Below, in pieces: positions 22,981-30,270 of a stretch of DNA of 30,270 nucleotides. The notes beneath the pieces were generated by a model that made no database searches, was not told the DNA's origin, and saw only the letters and a list, made by a program, of their open reading frames with translations. Position 1 is the first letter of the stretch; each line of letters opens with the position of its first letter. Source of the stretch: Bacteroidales bacterium UBA6408 (GTDB lineage: Bacteria > Bacteroidota > Bacteroidia > Bacteroidales > UBA932); assembly GCA_002439805.1 (NCBI GenBank), contig DJPQ01000094.1:23997-54266 (forward strand), given 5' to 3'. Made by a program: the position numbers and the translations under genes.

Positions 22981-24066
22981 ATGGCAAAATCTCCGAAGCT
23001 CGAAATAGCCCCGCTGAACGAATGGGGTATGTTCCATCTCCCGCCGCGTCCTTGCGTGATAGCCGGCCCATGCAGCGCGGAGACTGAAGAACAGGTGATG
23101 ACGACGGCCGCGCAGCTGAAGAAAATAGGGATAAATGTCTATCGTGCGGGGATATGGAAACCTCGCACGCATCCCGGCAGTTTCGAGGGTGTCGGTGCGC
23201 AGGGCCTGAAGTGGATGCAGAGGGCAAAGCGCGAACTCGGCCTGAAGATAGCTACTGAGGTGGCAAACGAGAAGCATGTGTTTGACTGTCTGAAATATGG
23301 CGTGGACCTCGTGTGGATAGGAGCGCGTACGACGGCCAACCCGTTCCTTGTCCAGGAGATTGCCGAGGCACTCGCCGACACGGACATCCCCGTGCTCGTG
23401 AAGAATCCCGTGAATCCCGACCTCGACCTCTGGATAGGCGCCCTTGAGCGGCTGAACCGTGCCGGAATACACAAGATTGGCGTGATACACAGGGGTTTTT
23501 CGACATCGGAGAAAATCAAGTACCGCAACGACCCTCTCTGGCAGTATGTCGTGGAACTCCGCAGCCTCTGCCCGCAGCTTCCGTTCTTCTGTGACCCGAG
23601 CCACCTTGCCGGCAGCTGCGAATATATCACCGAAATCTCCCAGCGCGCAATGGATCTTGGCCTGGAGGGACTTATGGTCGAGAGTCACTGCGACCCTTCT
23701 GTGGCCCTGAGCGACGCAAAGCAGCAGCTCACCCCGGCGGAGCTTGCGGAAATGCTTGAAAATCAGCTGATAGTGCGCGATGCCGACACCTCTGACTCCG
23801 CCTACAAGGAGACCATAAACCAGCTCCGCGCGAAGATTGACGTCATCGACGAGAACCTAATCCACGCCCTCGCCCAGCGTATGGAAATAAGCCGCAGGAT
23901 AGGGGCGAGCAAGCGCGAGAACAACATCGCCATTCTCCAGACCGGCCGCTGGGAAGCCGTACTCGCCGATGTCTGCGCCAAAGGCCGCGAGCGGGGGCTC
24001 GACGAGGATTTCGTCAAGACCGTCTTCAACGCCATCCACGAAGCGAGCATCAAGGCACAGGAATAA
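22981..24066 (+). CDS. DAHP synthase fused to chorismate mutase
   Basis: The 361 residues comprise an N-terminal DAHP synthase of the KDO8P-like (AroA beta) class, about 1-265, and a C-terminal AroQ-type chorismate mutase, about 272-355. The first part shows AGPCSAE, YRAGIWKPRT, WIGARTTANP, VKNPVNPD, VIHRGF and DPSHLAGS. The second shows INQLRAKIDVIDENL, AQRMEISRRIG and SKREN with the family Arg/Lys pattern. The protein thus performs both the first shikimate-pathway step and the conversion of chorismate to prephenate, the substrate of the tyrA product beside it. In such fusions the mutase domain often allows feedback inhibition by prephenate or an aromatic amino acid. Confidence 0.94.
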   Translation: MAKSPKLEIAPLNEWGMFHLPPRPCVIAGPCSAETEEQVMTTAAQLKKIGINVYRAGIWKPRTHPGSFEGVGAQGLKWMQRAKRELGLKIATEVANEKHVFDCLKYGVDLVWIGARTTANPFLVQEIAEALADTDIPVLVKNPVNPDLDLWIGALERLNRAGIHKIGVIHRGFSTSEKIKYRNDPLWQYVVELRSLCPQLPFFCDPSHLAGSCEYITEISQRAMDLGLEGLMVESHCDPSVALSDAKQQLTPAELAEMLENQLIVRDADTSDSAYKETINQLRAKIDVIDENLIHALAQRMEISRRIGASKRENNIAILQTGRWEAVLADVCAKGRERGLDEDFVKTVFNAIHEASIKAQE

Positions 24067-24097
24067 TGAAAAAATAATGAAAAAATAGCCGTTTCCT

Positions 24098-24128
24098 TTT
24101 GATATCCCGGAATGTTTATTTATATTTG
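24098..24128 (+). promoter_or_regulatory. Promoter of the 24334 gene cluster
   Basis: TTTG (24098-24101), exactly 19 bases, TATATTTG (24121-24128): a full consensus promoter. It starts a leader of about 200 bases before the ATG at 24334. Confidence 0.75.
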
Positions 24129-24250
24129 TCTCCCTGAGGCTTGACCATCTTTATTTTAAACCTATCGAGACCGTTCTGAAACATGGAAGGAATAAGCAGC
24201 TTCGAATCTGCCGATAATTTTCAAGCATAGTTTCTTTATGTTACGCGGTG

Positions 24251-24290
24251 GCGTCCGGGAGGTAAGAGCTCCCCATCCTTACTGTGACGC
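24251..24290 (+). promoter_or_regulatory. Possible pseudoknotted leader RNA
   Basis: GCGTC (24251-24255) pairs with GACGC (24286-24290). Inside, GGGAG (24257-24261) pairs with CTCCC (24269-24273), and the loop word GTAAG (24262-24266) can pair with CTTAC (24278-24282) beyond that stem. This gives an H-type pseudoknot layout or two mutually exclusive stems. It lies in the leader of the downstream gene. No riboswitch class is recognised. Confidence 0.4.
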
Positions 24291-24333
24291 TCATAAATGG
24301 ATTAACCAATAGGGGGGGGCAAAGATTAAATGT

Positions 24334-24771
24334 ATGGAAAAATTAAAATCCGGCATCGTTCTCACCGAAGGGGAGAATGTTGTGGTTGAACTCGAAGCCG
24401 AGCTCTGGGCGGCCAGTTCAAATCCTCTCGCAAAACTGGTGGGACAGGTGGTGAAATTCATCAATCTAATCTTGGGAAACAAGCGCAAAGGCTATGTGGT
24501 CATCACGAACAAGCGCGTAGTCGAGGTCATTCAGTTCACGGCGCTCTGGGTGCTCAATGCGGGCAAAAATGTGAAATATGTACTGCCGAGCAGCGTCAAG
24601 GAGGTCGGATATACAAAGGAAGGCACGTTCCTCGGCTGCTTCTGCCAGGCATACAGTCTCTACTATGACTCCTTCACGCAGCGCACGTCCGTCCTTCTTT
24701 CCGTCAGCGAAGAGTCCGAGGCGCAGAAAGTTGTGGACGCATTCTATAGGGCGATATCAGCCGCACAGTAA
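24334..24771 (+). CDS. Small PH-like domain protein, unknown function
   Basis: The 145-residue protein has no signal peptide. A pattern of beta strands with GYVVITNKRVVEV (about 53-65) and a final helix (EAQKVVDAFYRAI) resembles bacterial PH-like domains that often sit on the inner face of the membrane. A hydrophobic stretch near 35-47 may touch the membrane. The resemblance is structural pattern only. A G8 tract (24312-24319) lies just upstream of the ATG. The next gene begins 9 bases after the stop, so they are co-transcribed. Confidence 0.6.
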   Translation: MEKLKSGIVLTEGENVVVELEAELWAASSNPLAKLVGQVVKFINLILGNKRKGYVVITNKRVVEVIQFTALWVLNAGKNVKYVLPSSVKEVGYTKEGTFLGCFCQAYSLYYDSFTQRTSVLLSVSEESEAQKVVDAFYRAISAAQ

Positions 24772-24780
24772 CCGTCTCCT

Positions 24781-25206
24781 ATGTCTGAATCCGGAATATC
24801 AACGGTTCCGAGGTTTCTTTTTCTGAACACATACGCCATTCTCCTCCTTTTCGGGGGGATTGGCTTTGTGTCGATGCCGTTCATTCATTTTAACTGGTGG
24901 ACATGTGCCCTTTGCGCGGCCGCCGGTCTTTTCTGCTGGAGTCATTCGATCAGGATTTTCCGGTCATGGAAAGAAAAGAAACGGAAATATTCCATTCTTA
25001 TGCGGCGCAACACGCCGCAGCTCATTCCCTCCAGTTTCAGGGACTGTCTCCAGGCTCCGTGCGGGCGGCTTCTTGTCATCCTCGTTCTGAAGGACCTCGG
25101 GCAAGGCGGTGAATACCGCCGTCTGCTGAAGCGTTTCCGCGAGCCTCTGCCGGGACGCCTGAGGGAATCGTGCCGGAGACAGCGGACTGTGGTGAAGATT
25201 TATTAA
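24781..25206 (+). CDS. Small membrane protein of unknown function
   Basis: The 141 residues include two membrane segments (about 11-33 and 37-56), then a basic cytoplasmic tail rich in Arg and Lys (IRIFRSWKEKKRKYSILMRR, later RRLLKRFREPLPGRLRESCRR). The family is not recognised. It sits between the PH-like gene (9-base gap) and another membrane protein gene (10-base gap), so the three form one transcription unit and may act together at the membrane. Confidence 0.6.
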   Translation: MSESGISTVPRFLFLNTYAILLLFGGIGFVSMPFIHFNWWTCALCAAAGLFCWSHSIRIFRSWKEKKRKYSILMRRNTPQLIPSSFRDCLQAPCGRLLVILVLKDLGQGGEYRRLLKRFREPLPGRLRESCRRQRTVVKIY

Positions 25207-25216
25207 GGTTAGTCAT

Positions 25217-25828
25217 ATGATAGTTTTTCTGACCATATCAGTGGCGGCGCTGGCCGTCGCCTTATGCTTTCTTTCTGCCAGGTTCTGCATCGACAGAATT
25301 GAAGACCGCCAGACCCGTACAATACTTACGGTTGTAATCAGTCTGATGACGGCGGCCGTCATTCTCATTTCCGTCGGCGTCGCCTTTCTCCCCAAGACAG
25401 CCTCGGACTCGTTAAGAGGAGGAACTGAACTTCTGGAGAACAGGCTGGAGTCAATGTATCCGGGAATAGGGAATGAGGTGCTCGACAAGGAGGAACTCCG
25501 TGAGATTGTCGAGCAGGGCAGGGGGCTGCGAGGCACAATCGCGAGGAATTGCGGAGGAGGCATCATTGCTGGTTATGTCTCGACGAACTCCTTCCTGAAG
25601 GCTCTGGAGCTTTTTGCCGGCAGCGCCGAATCCCACCTCGATGAGTTCGAGAAGTCGGGGCAGGCGTTCACGCTTCACAACATCCTCGGCTACACCGAGG
25701 CGCAGCTTCAATCTGCGTTGAGGGGAACGGTACAGTGGATTTTGGTAGCCCTGCTCGGCGTGTCGGTCCTGATGAACGCGTTCGTGAGCCTCTTTTCTGC
25801 GGCAATCTTCAAAAAGTGGCTTGACTGA
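25217..25828 (+). CDS. Membrane protein of unknown function
   Basis: The 203-residue protein has membrane segments at about residues 2-22, 35-57 and 170-195. An extracytoplasmic domain of about 110 residues lies between the second and third (SLRGGTELLENRLES through GYTEAQLQSALRG). It is the last gene of the three-gene cluster starting at 24334. No family is recognised. Tandem hairpins follow its stop codon. Confidence 0.65.
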   Translation: MIVFLTISVAALAVALCFLSARFCIDRIEDRQTRTILTVVISLMTAAVILISVGVAFLPKTASDSLRGGTELLENRLESMYPGIGNEVLDKEELREIVEQGRGLRGTIARNCGGGIIAGYVSTNSFLKALELFAGSAESHLDEFEKSGQAFTLHNILGYTEAQLQSALRGTVQWILVALLGVSVLMNAFVSLFSAAIFKKWLD

Positions 25829-25838
25829 CGCTGCTTTT

Positions 25839-25904
25839 GTGCGAAATCCCCGAATGTTTTCGGGCATTTGTGTGCAAAATCCCCCAATATTTTATGGGAG
25901 CATC
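25839..25904. terminator. Tandem hairpins between convergent genes
   Basis: Two related units lie head to tail. The first (25839-25867) contains CCCGAA-TGTT-TTCGGG (25849-25864). The second (25871-25904) has TGTGCAAAATCCCCCAAT and a weaker stem (TCCC with GGGA). The units share TGTGC, AAATCCCC and a T-rich centre. They probably end transcription from the cluster on the left and from lpxK on the right. Confidence 0.55.
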
Positions 25905-27030
25905 ATAACCCGTTAATCAGTCCCGCGAAGACGGTGCGCTCGTCGTCGGAGAGGAACTGGGCGCGGATTGGCATGTAGAACATTCTCTGACGCAGGTCTT
26001 CCGGGACATTCTTGCAGTCGCGGATGCGCTGATAGTCCTTTTCCGTCGTGATTATCAGAGATGTGGGATGCGCGGAGGCTATGGAACGGATGGAAGAGAC
26101 GTCGGACTTGGTGAACTTGTGGTGGTCAGCGAACTTGAGGTGTCCGACAAGCTTGTAGCTCAGGCGAAGCTGTTCCGAGAACGGCGTGTCGTCCGCAATG
26201 CCGCTGAACATCACTGCCATCTTCGAGTAGAGGTAGCGGCTGTTGCCCTCCGGAAACACCGGGAGGGCCTCGTCATAGCCTATTTTCGTGAAGAACAGAT
26301 ACTGCCTGCGGCCGTTGTCTGTCCGCCACCCGAAGCAGTCCTTCTGATTGTACCTCTCGATGCCGAGCGACAGTGCCCATTTATCCATTTCCCACGGGTT
26401 GATTTCCCATGGGCATTTCGACACAATCAGCGCATCCGCCGCCGCAACCCTCTCCGGAAGGTCACGAAGCCGTCCGAGCGGCAGCAGGCTGTCTTTGAAC
26501 GTCGGCCTGTTGTAGTCTATAAGCACAATCGACAAGTCCGGCCTCAGCGCCCTGAACTGGAAACAGTCGTCCAGAACCAGGATGTCCGCCGGCGTGATTT
26601 CCTTCGCCCTGCACTTGCGGGACTTCCTGCTCTCAAGGAAAGGCTTGGGGTCGCACAGAATTCGGCATCCCTCAACCCTGTCCTTATCGACGGCCACCGT
26701 GATGCCCGGAAATTTCTTCTTTATCTGGAGCGGCTCGTCCCCGAAATCCCTTGCCGAACCGTCTGTCTCCACAATCTGAAATCCCTTCAGCTTCCTTTTG
26801 TAGCCCCTCGACAGCACCGCAACATTCTTTCCTCCCCACTTCTCGCTGCGGAGCAACATTCTGATAATCATCTCAGTATGCGGAGTCTTCCCCGTTCCGC
26901 CAACCGTAATGTTGCCTATCCCTATCGACGGAACGTCGCTCCCGTGAACCTTGCGAATCCCGTGGTCGTAGAGAAAATGCCGCGTCTTGAGAGTGAGATA
27001 ATATGGAAACAGAAGAATCTTGTCAATCAT
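25903..27030 (-). CDS. lpxK: Tetraacyldisaccharide 4'-kinase
   Basis: The 375-residue protein has the N-terminal membrane-associated start (MIDKILLFPYYLTLKTRHFLYD), the P-loop VGGTGKTP (43-50), SRGYKRK and GDEPLQIKKKF. It phosphorylates the 4' position of the lipid A disaccharide at the inner face of the cytoplasmic membrane. The family signature usually written LDDGFQHR reads LDDCFQFR (153-160) here, with Cys156 for Gly and Phe159 for His; the acidic pair Asp154-Asp155 is kept. Length is slightly above average, with an extra basic stretch (ESRKSRKCRAKE). It starts 14 bases after dusB stops, so the two are co-transcribed. Confidence 0.9.
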   Translation of the reverse strand: MIDKILLFPYYLTLKTRHFLYDHGIRKVHGSDVPSIGIGNITVGGTGKTPHTEMIIRMLLRSEKWGGKNVAVLSRGYKRKLKGFQIVETDGSARDFGDEPLQIKKKFPGITVAVDKDRVEGCRILCDPKPFLESRKSRKCRAKEITPADILVLDDCFQFRALRPDLSIVLIDYNRPTFKDSLLPLGRLRDLPERVAAADALIVSKCPWEINPWEMDKWALSLGIERYNQKDCFGWRTDNGRRQYLFFTKIGYDEALPVFPEGNSRYLYSKMAVMFSGIADDTPFSEQLRLSYKLVGHLKFADHHKFTKSDVSSIRSIASAHPTSLIITTEKDYQRIRDCKNVPEDLRQRMFYMPIRAQFLSDDERTVFAGLINGL

Positions 27031-27044
27031 ATTTGTCTTTTCGG

Positions 27045-28085
27045 TTACATGTTTTCGTCATATACTGATGAAGCCTCCGGCGTCCGGTCGCCCCAGCGCT
27101 CCGCCACATGGTCAAGAGTCGAGTAAAGCTCCGGTATGTCATAAAGCGTCACAAGCCTGAGCCTTGTCTCCTTGAAGTCCGGGAGCCCCTTAAAATAGCA
27201 GGAGAGATGCCGCCGCATTTCGATGACTCCGACGTGTTCCCCCTTGATTTCTATGGACTTGGCGAGATGTCGCTTCGCGAGCTCCACCCTGTCGGCGACG
27301 CTCATCGGAGGAAGAAGCTCCCCGGTCCGGAGATAGTGCCTTATTTCCCGGAATATCCACGGATGCCCGAAAGTGGCGCGGCCTATCATTATTCCATCGA
27401 CGCCGTAGCGGTCAAACGCATTCTTCGCGTCCTGCGGCGTCCTTATGTCCCCGTTGCCTATGATGGGTATATGCATTCTCGGATTATTCTTCACCTCGCC
27501 TATAAGTGTCCAGTCCGCATCGCCCTTGTACATCTGGCAGCGCGTGCGTCCGTGAATCGTAAGCGCCTGTATTCCCGTGTCCTGAAGTCTCTCCGCGAGT
27601 TCGACGATAATCTTTGAGTCCTCGTCCCACCCGAGCCGGGTCTTCACGGTCACGGGCTTTTTCACCGCGTCCACGACCCTCCGCGTGATTTCAACCATCT
27701 TGTCCGGCTCCCTCATCATCCCGCTTCCGGCCCCGCGCCGTGCAATCTTGCTCACGGGACATCCGAAGTTTATGTCAATGACGTCGGCCCCATGCGTATC
27801 CACGAGTTCCGTCGCCCTGTCAGCCATCACCGCCGCATCCACCATCGCCTCCGGAACGCTGCCATAAATCTGTATGCCAATCGGCGCCTCGAAGTCATAG
27901 GTCTTCAGTTTTTCCAGCGATTTCCGAGCGTCGCGTATCAGCCCGTCGGAGGATATGAACTCGGTGTACATCATGTCCGCCCCATATTCCTTGCACACCC
28001 ACCTGAACGAAGGATCGGTCACGTCCTCCATCGGCGCAAGGAACAGCGGCTGCTCCCCCAAATCTATGTTCTCTCCAATTTTCAT
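27045..28085 (-). CDS. dusB: tRNA-dihydrouridine synthase, DusB type
   Basis: The ATG at 28085 gives 346 residues (MKIGENIDLGEQ). A longer in-frame start at 28124 would lie inside the -7 promoter element and is ruled out on that ground. The flavoprotein barrel shows APMEDVTD, INFGCPVSKIARRGAGSG with the catalytic cysteine, KTRLGW, IHGRTR, GNGDI and GRATFGHPWIF. It reduces uridines in tRNA with FMN and NADPH. lpxK follows in the same operon. Confidence 0.93.
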   Translation of the reverse strand: MKIGENIDLGEQPLFLAPMEDVTDPSFRWVCKEYGADMMYTEFISSDGLIRDARKSLEKLKTYDFEAPIGIQIYGSVPEAMVDAAVMADRATELVDTHGADVIDINFGCPVSKIARRGAGSGMMREPDKMVEITRRVVDAVKKPVTVKTRLGWDEDSKIIVELAERLQDTGIQALTIHGRTRCQMYKGDADWTLIGEVKNNPRMHIPIIGNGDIRTPQDAKNAFDRYGVDGIMIGRATFGHPWIFREIRHYLRTGELLPPMSVADRVELAKRHLAKSIEIKGEHVGVIEMRRHLSCYFKGLPDFKETRLRLVTLYDIPELYSTLDHVAERWGDRTPEASSVYDENM

Positions 28086-28121
28086 CTGACTCCGGGCATA
28101 TATGCTCTCATTTTGAGCCTG

Positions 28122-28155
28122 CAAAGTTAATAAAATCTGTTGTCATAATGAACAA
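28122..28155 (-). promoter_or_regulatory. Promoter of dusB-lpxK
   Basis: On the minus strand TTG (28155-28153), 23 bases, TAACTTTG (28129-28122). The predicted start of transcription near 28115 sets the dusB start codon at 28085. Confidence 0.62.
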
Positions 28156-28223
28156 CAAGTCCCCGGGAGCATAGAGAGCGGCTCGCGGGGATATATGCAG
28201 TTATCGGCAGTGCTGTAAAAATA

Positions 28224-28254
28224 TTGATTTGTAGGTTTTTATTGAATATATTTG
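28224..28254 (+). promoter_or_regulatory. Promoter of the propeller regulator gene
   Basis: TATTG (TTG at 28224-28226), 20 bases, TATATTTG (28247-28254), followed 25 bases later by the ATG at 28280. Confidence 0.62.
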
Positions 28255-28279
28255 CATCCGATAACCGGAATATACATAA

Positions 28280-30270
28280 ATGAACCACAATAAATCCATC
28301 CGTACTGTACTTTCTGCGATTGCACTGCTTATAGGGAGCATGGCATATGCCTACAGCCCGTCAATACGTAATTTCAGCAAAGACAGCTATAATGCCGCCA
28401 CACAAAACTGGGACGTTGTCTTCAATAAGGACGGAATTGCATTCTTTGCAAATAACGACGGGATATTGGTTTTCGATTCCGAGAAATGGGCTGTGCTCAA
28501 AAACCATAACAGAACGAATGTCCGATCCCTTTATTATGAGCCGGGCGAAGATGCCGTGTATGCGGGTTCCACGAATGAATTGGGCGTGCTTCGAATGGGT
28601 GAAGACGGACATGGTTTGGTCTATACGTCCCTTTTGGACAGTCTGGGCATCACTACGACGGAAATATGGAACATCGGGCGCCTTGACGGGCGGATCTTCT
28701 TTCAGGACGACCGGCATATCTATATTCTTGGGGACAACAACAGTGTCCGTACCTACGGGTTTGACGACAGGATATATTGTTCAAATGTCATTGACGGCAT
28801 TCTGTACATCTATGTCAGCGGAAGCGGCTGCATGAAGCTTGCGGGCGGAAAATTCGAGACGCTTCCCGGCACTGAAGAACTCCGTGAGCGGAGGGTCTGC
28901 GCTATATTAAAGACGGCGGACGGGCGCCTTGCGTTTGTCACGAGACAATACGGCGTGTTTGTTCTTGACGGGAGGAAACTTGATGAAAGGCTCTATCCGT
29001 TTTCTCCCGGTCTGAAAGAGAGTATGGTCTATTCTGCCTCGGCAAGCAACGGGAACATAGCCTTCGGGACTGTTACAGGAGGAGTCTTTGTCTGCAATGG
29101 CAGCACCGGAGAGTGGTACAGTCTGAACACCCGTTCGGGTTTGGGAAACAATACCGTGCTCAAGGTCAGATTCGACGCGGGAGACAATCTTTGGGCTTGC
29201 CTTGACAATGGCATATCATACATAAACCTGTCGGCTGCGGAACGCAGGCTGTTCGGGGACAATGACATCTATGGGACCGGATATGCGTCATGTGTGTGGA
29301 AGAACCGTCTTTATCTCGGCACTAATCAGGGGTTGTTCGAGACGGAATATCCTCTGCGTTCAGGCAGTGAATACCGGCGGTGCGACCGACGGATAAGTCA
29401 GGTCTGGAACCTCTCGGTGAAAGACGGGACTCTGTTTTGCTGCCATGATTCGGGAATATATGTTTTGTATGCCGACGGGCATGAGAGTCATATCCCGCTC
29501 AACGGGACATGGAAACTCGAGGCTCCGGAAGGGCGGGAGGGTCTTCTTGTCGGAAGCAGCTATGACAAATTCTTCGTCTTGAGGAAGAACGATGCCGGGC
29601 GATGGTCGTTCTCAGATTGGATTGACGGCGCTGATGATGCCAGCAAGGCGTTCTGCTTCGATTCCGACGGGAGAATGTGGCTGGCTCATTGGGTTAAGGG
29701 GCTGTTCAGGCTATCCTTTGACTCGGATTACACGGCAGTCGTTTTTACCGAGTATTTCAGCGACAGGAACGGATTTCCGACTTCTTTCAACAATTATCCG
29801 GACATTGTTGACGGCAGAGTTCTCTTCTCGACAGAGGGCGGCTTCTATGCTTACGACAACGATCTGCAGAAAGCCGTGCCTGTGGACTCTCTTAATTCCA
29901 GGTTCAGCTTCACTCCAATTGCCACGAGGCTTTTCAGAACTCCCGACGGAGATGATTTCTACACTTCCGGAAAGATTCAGGCCCTGGGCTACAGGGACAA
30001 TTCCGGCGCCTATCGCATAGATTCCCTGTCTGTCCGCTATCTTGCATCAAAGCGTCCGCTCGGATTCGAATGCACGCTCTGTATGGACGACGGAAAGATT
30101 CTTCTGAACACGGAGGACGGGTTCTCGATAATCAGTACGGACATGATAAAGAACAGGAAGGCCGAAAACGCCCCTCTGATAATCAGGAACATAACATCAA
30201 TGAGCGGTTCTGTGGAAAAGACGGTTTTTGAAAACCTGTCATCGGATTCCCCGGAAAGGCTCGTGCTCGC
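28280..30270 (+). CDS. Two-component-type propeller regulator (partial)
   Basis: The frame is open from the ATG at 28280 to the window edge (663 codons, no stop). A signal peptide (SIRTVLSAIALLIGSMAYA) is followed by SPSIRNFSKDSYNAATQNWD and FFANNDGILVFDSEKW, the opening typical of Bacteroidota regulators with two seven-bladed Reg_prop-type propellers. Repeated blade motifs such as NGISYIN, LGTNQGLFE and DSDGRMWLAHWVKGLFRL recur through it. Relatives continue with a Y_Y_Y domain, a membrane helix and either a LuxR-type HTH or histidine kinase plus response regulator; this part lies outside. The propellers would sense a ligand in the periplasm, often a glycan. The output domain cannot be told from this window. 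Confidence 0.82.
   Translation, partial: MNHNKSIRTVLSAIALLIGSMAYAYSPSIRNFSKDSYNAATQNWDVVFNKDGIAFFANNDGILVFDSEKWAVLKNHNRTNVRSLYYEPGEDAVYAGSTNELGVLRMGEDGHGLVYTSLLDSLGITTTEIWNIGRLDGRIFFQDDRHIYILGDNNSVRTYGFDDRIYCSNVIDGILYIYVSGSGCMKLAGGKFETLPGTEELRERRVCAILKTADGRLAFVTRQYGVFVLDGRKLDERLYPFSPGLKESMVYSASASNGNIAFGTVTGGVFVCNGSTGEWYSLNTRSGLGNNTVLKVRFDAGDNLWACLDNGISYINLSAAERRLFGDNDIYGTGYASCVWKNRLYLGTNQGLFETEYPLRSGSEYRRCDRRISQVWNLSVKDGTLFCCHDSGIYVLYADGHESHIPLNGTWKLEAPEGREGLLVGSSYDKFFVLRKNDAGRWSFSDWIDGADDASKAFCFDSDGRMWLAHWVKGLFRLSFDSDYTAVVFTEYFSDRNGFPTSFNNYPDIVDGRVLFSTEGGFYAYDNDLQKAVPVDSLNSRFSFTPIATRLFRTPDGDDFYTSGKIQALGYRDNSGAYRIDSLSVRYLASKRPLGFECTLCMDDGKILLNTEDGFSIISTDMIKNRKAENAPLIIRNITSMSGSVEKTVFENLSSDSPERLVL

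Noticed and set aside
24064..24088. Short tandem TAATGAAAAAA at the end of the DAHP synthase gene
   Set aside because: Two 11-base units of AT-rich sequence after a stop codon are likely slippage; no function is suggested.
26068..27126. Open frame of 352 codons on the plus strand
   Set aside because: It is antisense to lpxK and the end of dusB, both certain; no motif is visible.
1..30270. CRISPR arrays, tRNA or rRNA genes
   Set aside because: No regularly spaced identical repeats, no cloverleaf with a TTCGA-type arm in place, and no rRNA landmark words were found. The dispersed elements are kilobases apart.

Overview
The window looks like chromosomal DNA from a member of the Bacteroidales (phylum Bacteroidota). 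Four things support this. Promoters match the phylum-specific form (TTTG or TTG, 19-25 bases, then TAnnTTTG), and Shine-Dalgarno sites are weak or absent. There is a fused DAHP synthase/chorismate mutase, a DUF3109 protein and a b558-type succinate dehydrogenase/fumarate reductase cytochrome. The right edge holds a two-component-type propeller regulator of the kind common in this group. GC content is fairly high for the order, which produces many long antisense shadow ORFs. I cannot name the genus. I see no rRNA, tRNA, CRISPR array, phage gene or transposase.

Layout, left to right. 1-109 is a truncated dispersed repeat. 117-3320 (minus) is an operon of a secreted TPR protein and a U32 peptidase-family protein resembling RlhA. 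3543-6119 (plus) is a secreted M16-like protein that lacks the zinc motif in both halves. 6247-6840 is a DUF3109 protein, followed by a repeat and a small membrane protein (minus). 7656-11772 (plus) holds a membrane-anchored coiled-coil protein, the heme chaperone HemW and an aminopeptidase P. 11953-14093 (minus) holds a stand-alone TrpB and an SdhC with no SdhA/SdhB beside it. 14455-19252 (plus) holds pyrH, frr, a large EF-hand membrane protein and coaE. 19431-20360 (minus) is a DMT-type transporter. 20695-24066 (plus) is an aromatic amino acid operon: aminotransferase, prephenate dehydrogenase and DAHP synthase/chorismate mutase, behind a leader of about 210 bases. 24334-25828 (plus) is a cluster of three small uncharacterised genes behind a leader that could form a pseudoknot. 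25903-28085 (minus) is a dusB-lpxK operon. From 28280 a propeller-type regulator runs off the right edge.

The most unusual signal is a family of about 100-base dispersed elements (copies at 1-109, 6949-7051, 15821-15929 and 19207-19441). They sit at gene 3' ends and share a two-part stem-loop. Two copies change both arms of the stem in a compensating way, which argues for selection on an RNA or single-stranded DNA fold. One end of the element overlaps or touches the stop codon of the co-oriented gene, and in one case the other end supplies the C-terminus of coaE. Copies 1 and 3 share a second module of about 85-110 bases; in copy 3 it fills the apical loop. A second, simpler repeat (TTGTCATCTCGAACGA) lies in three other gaps.
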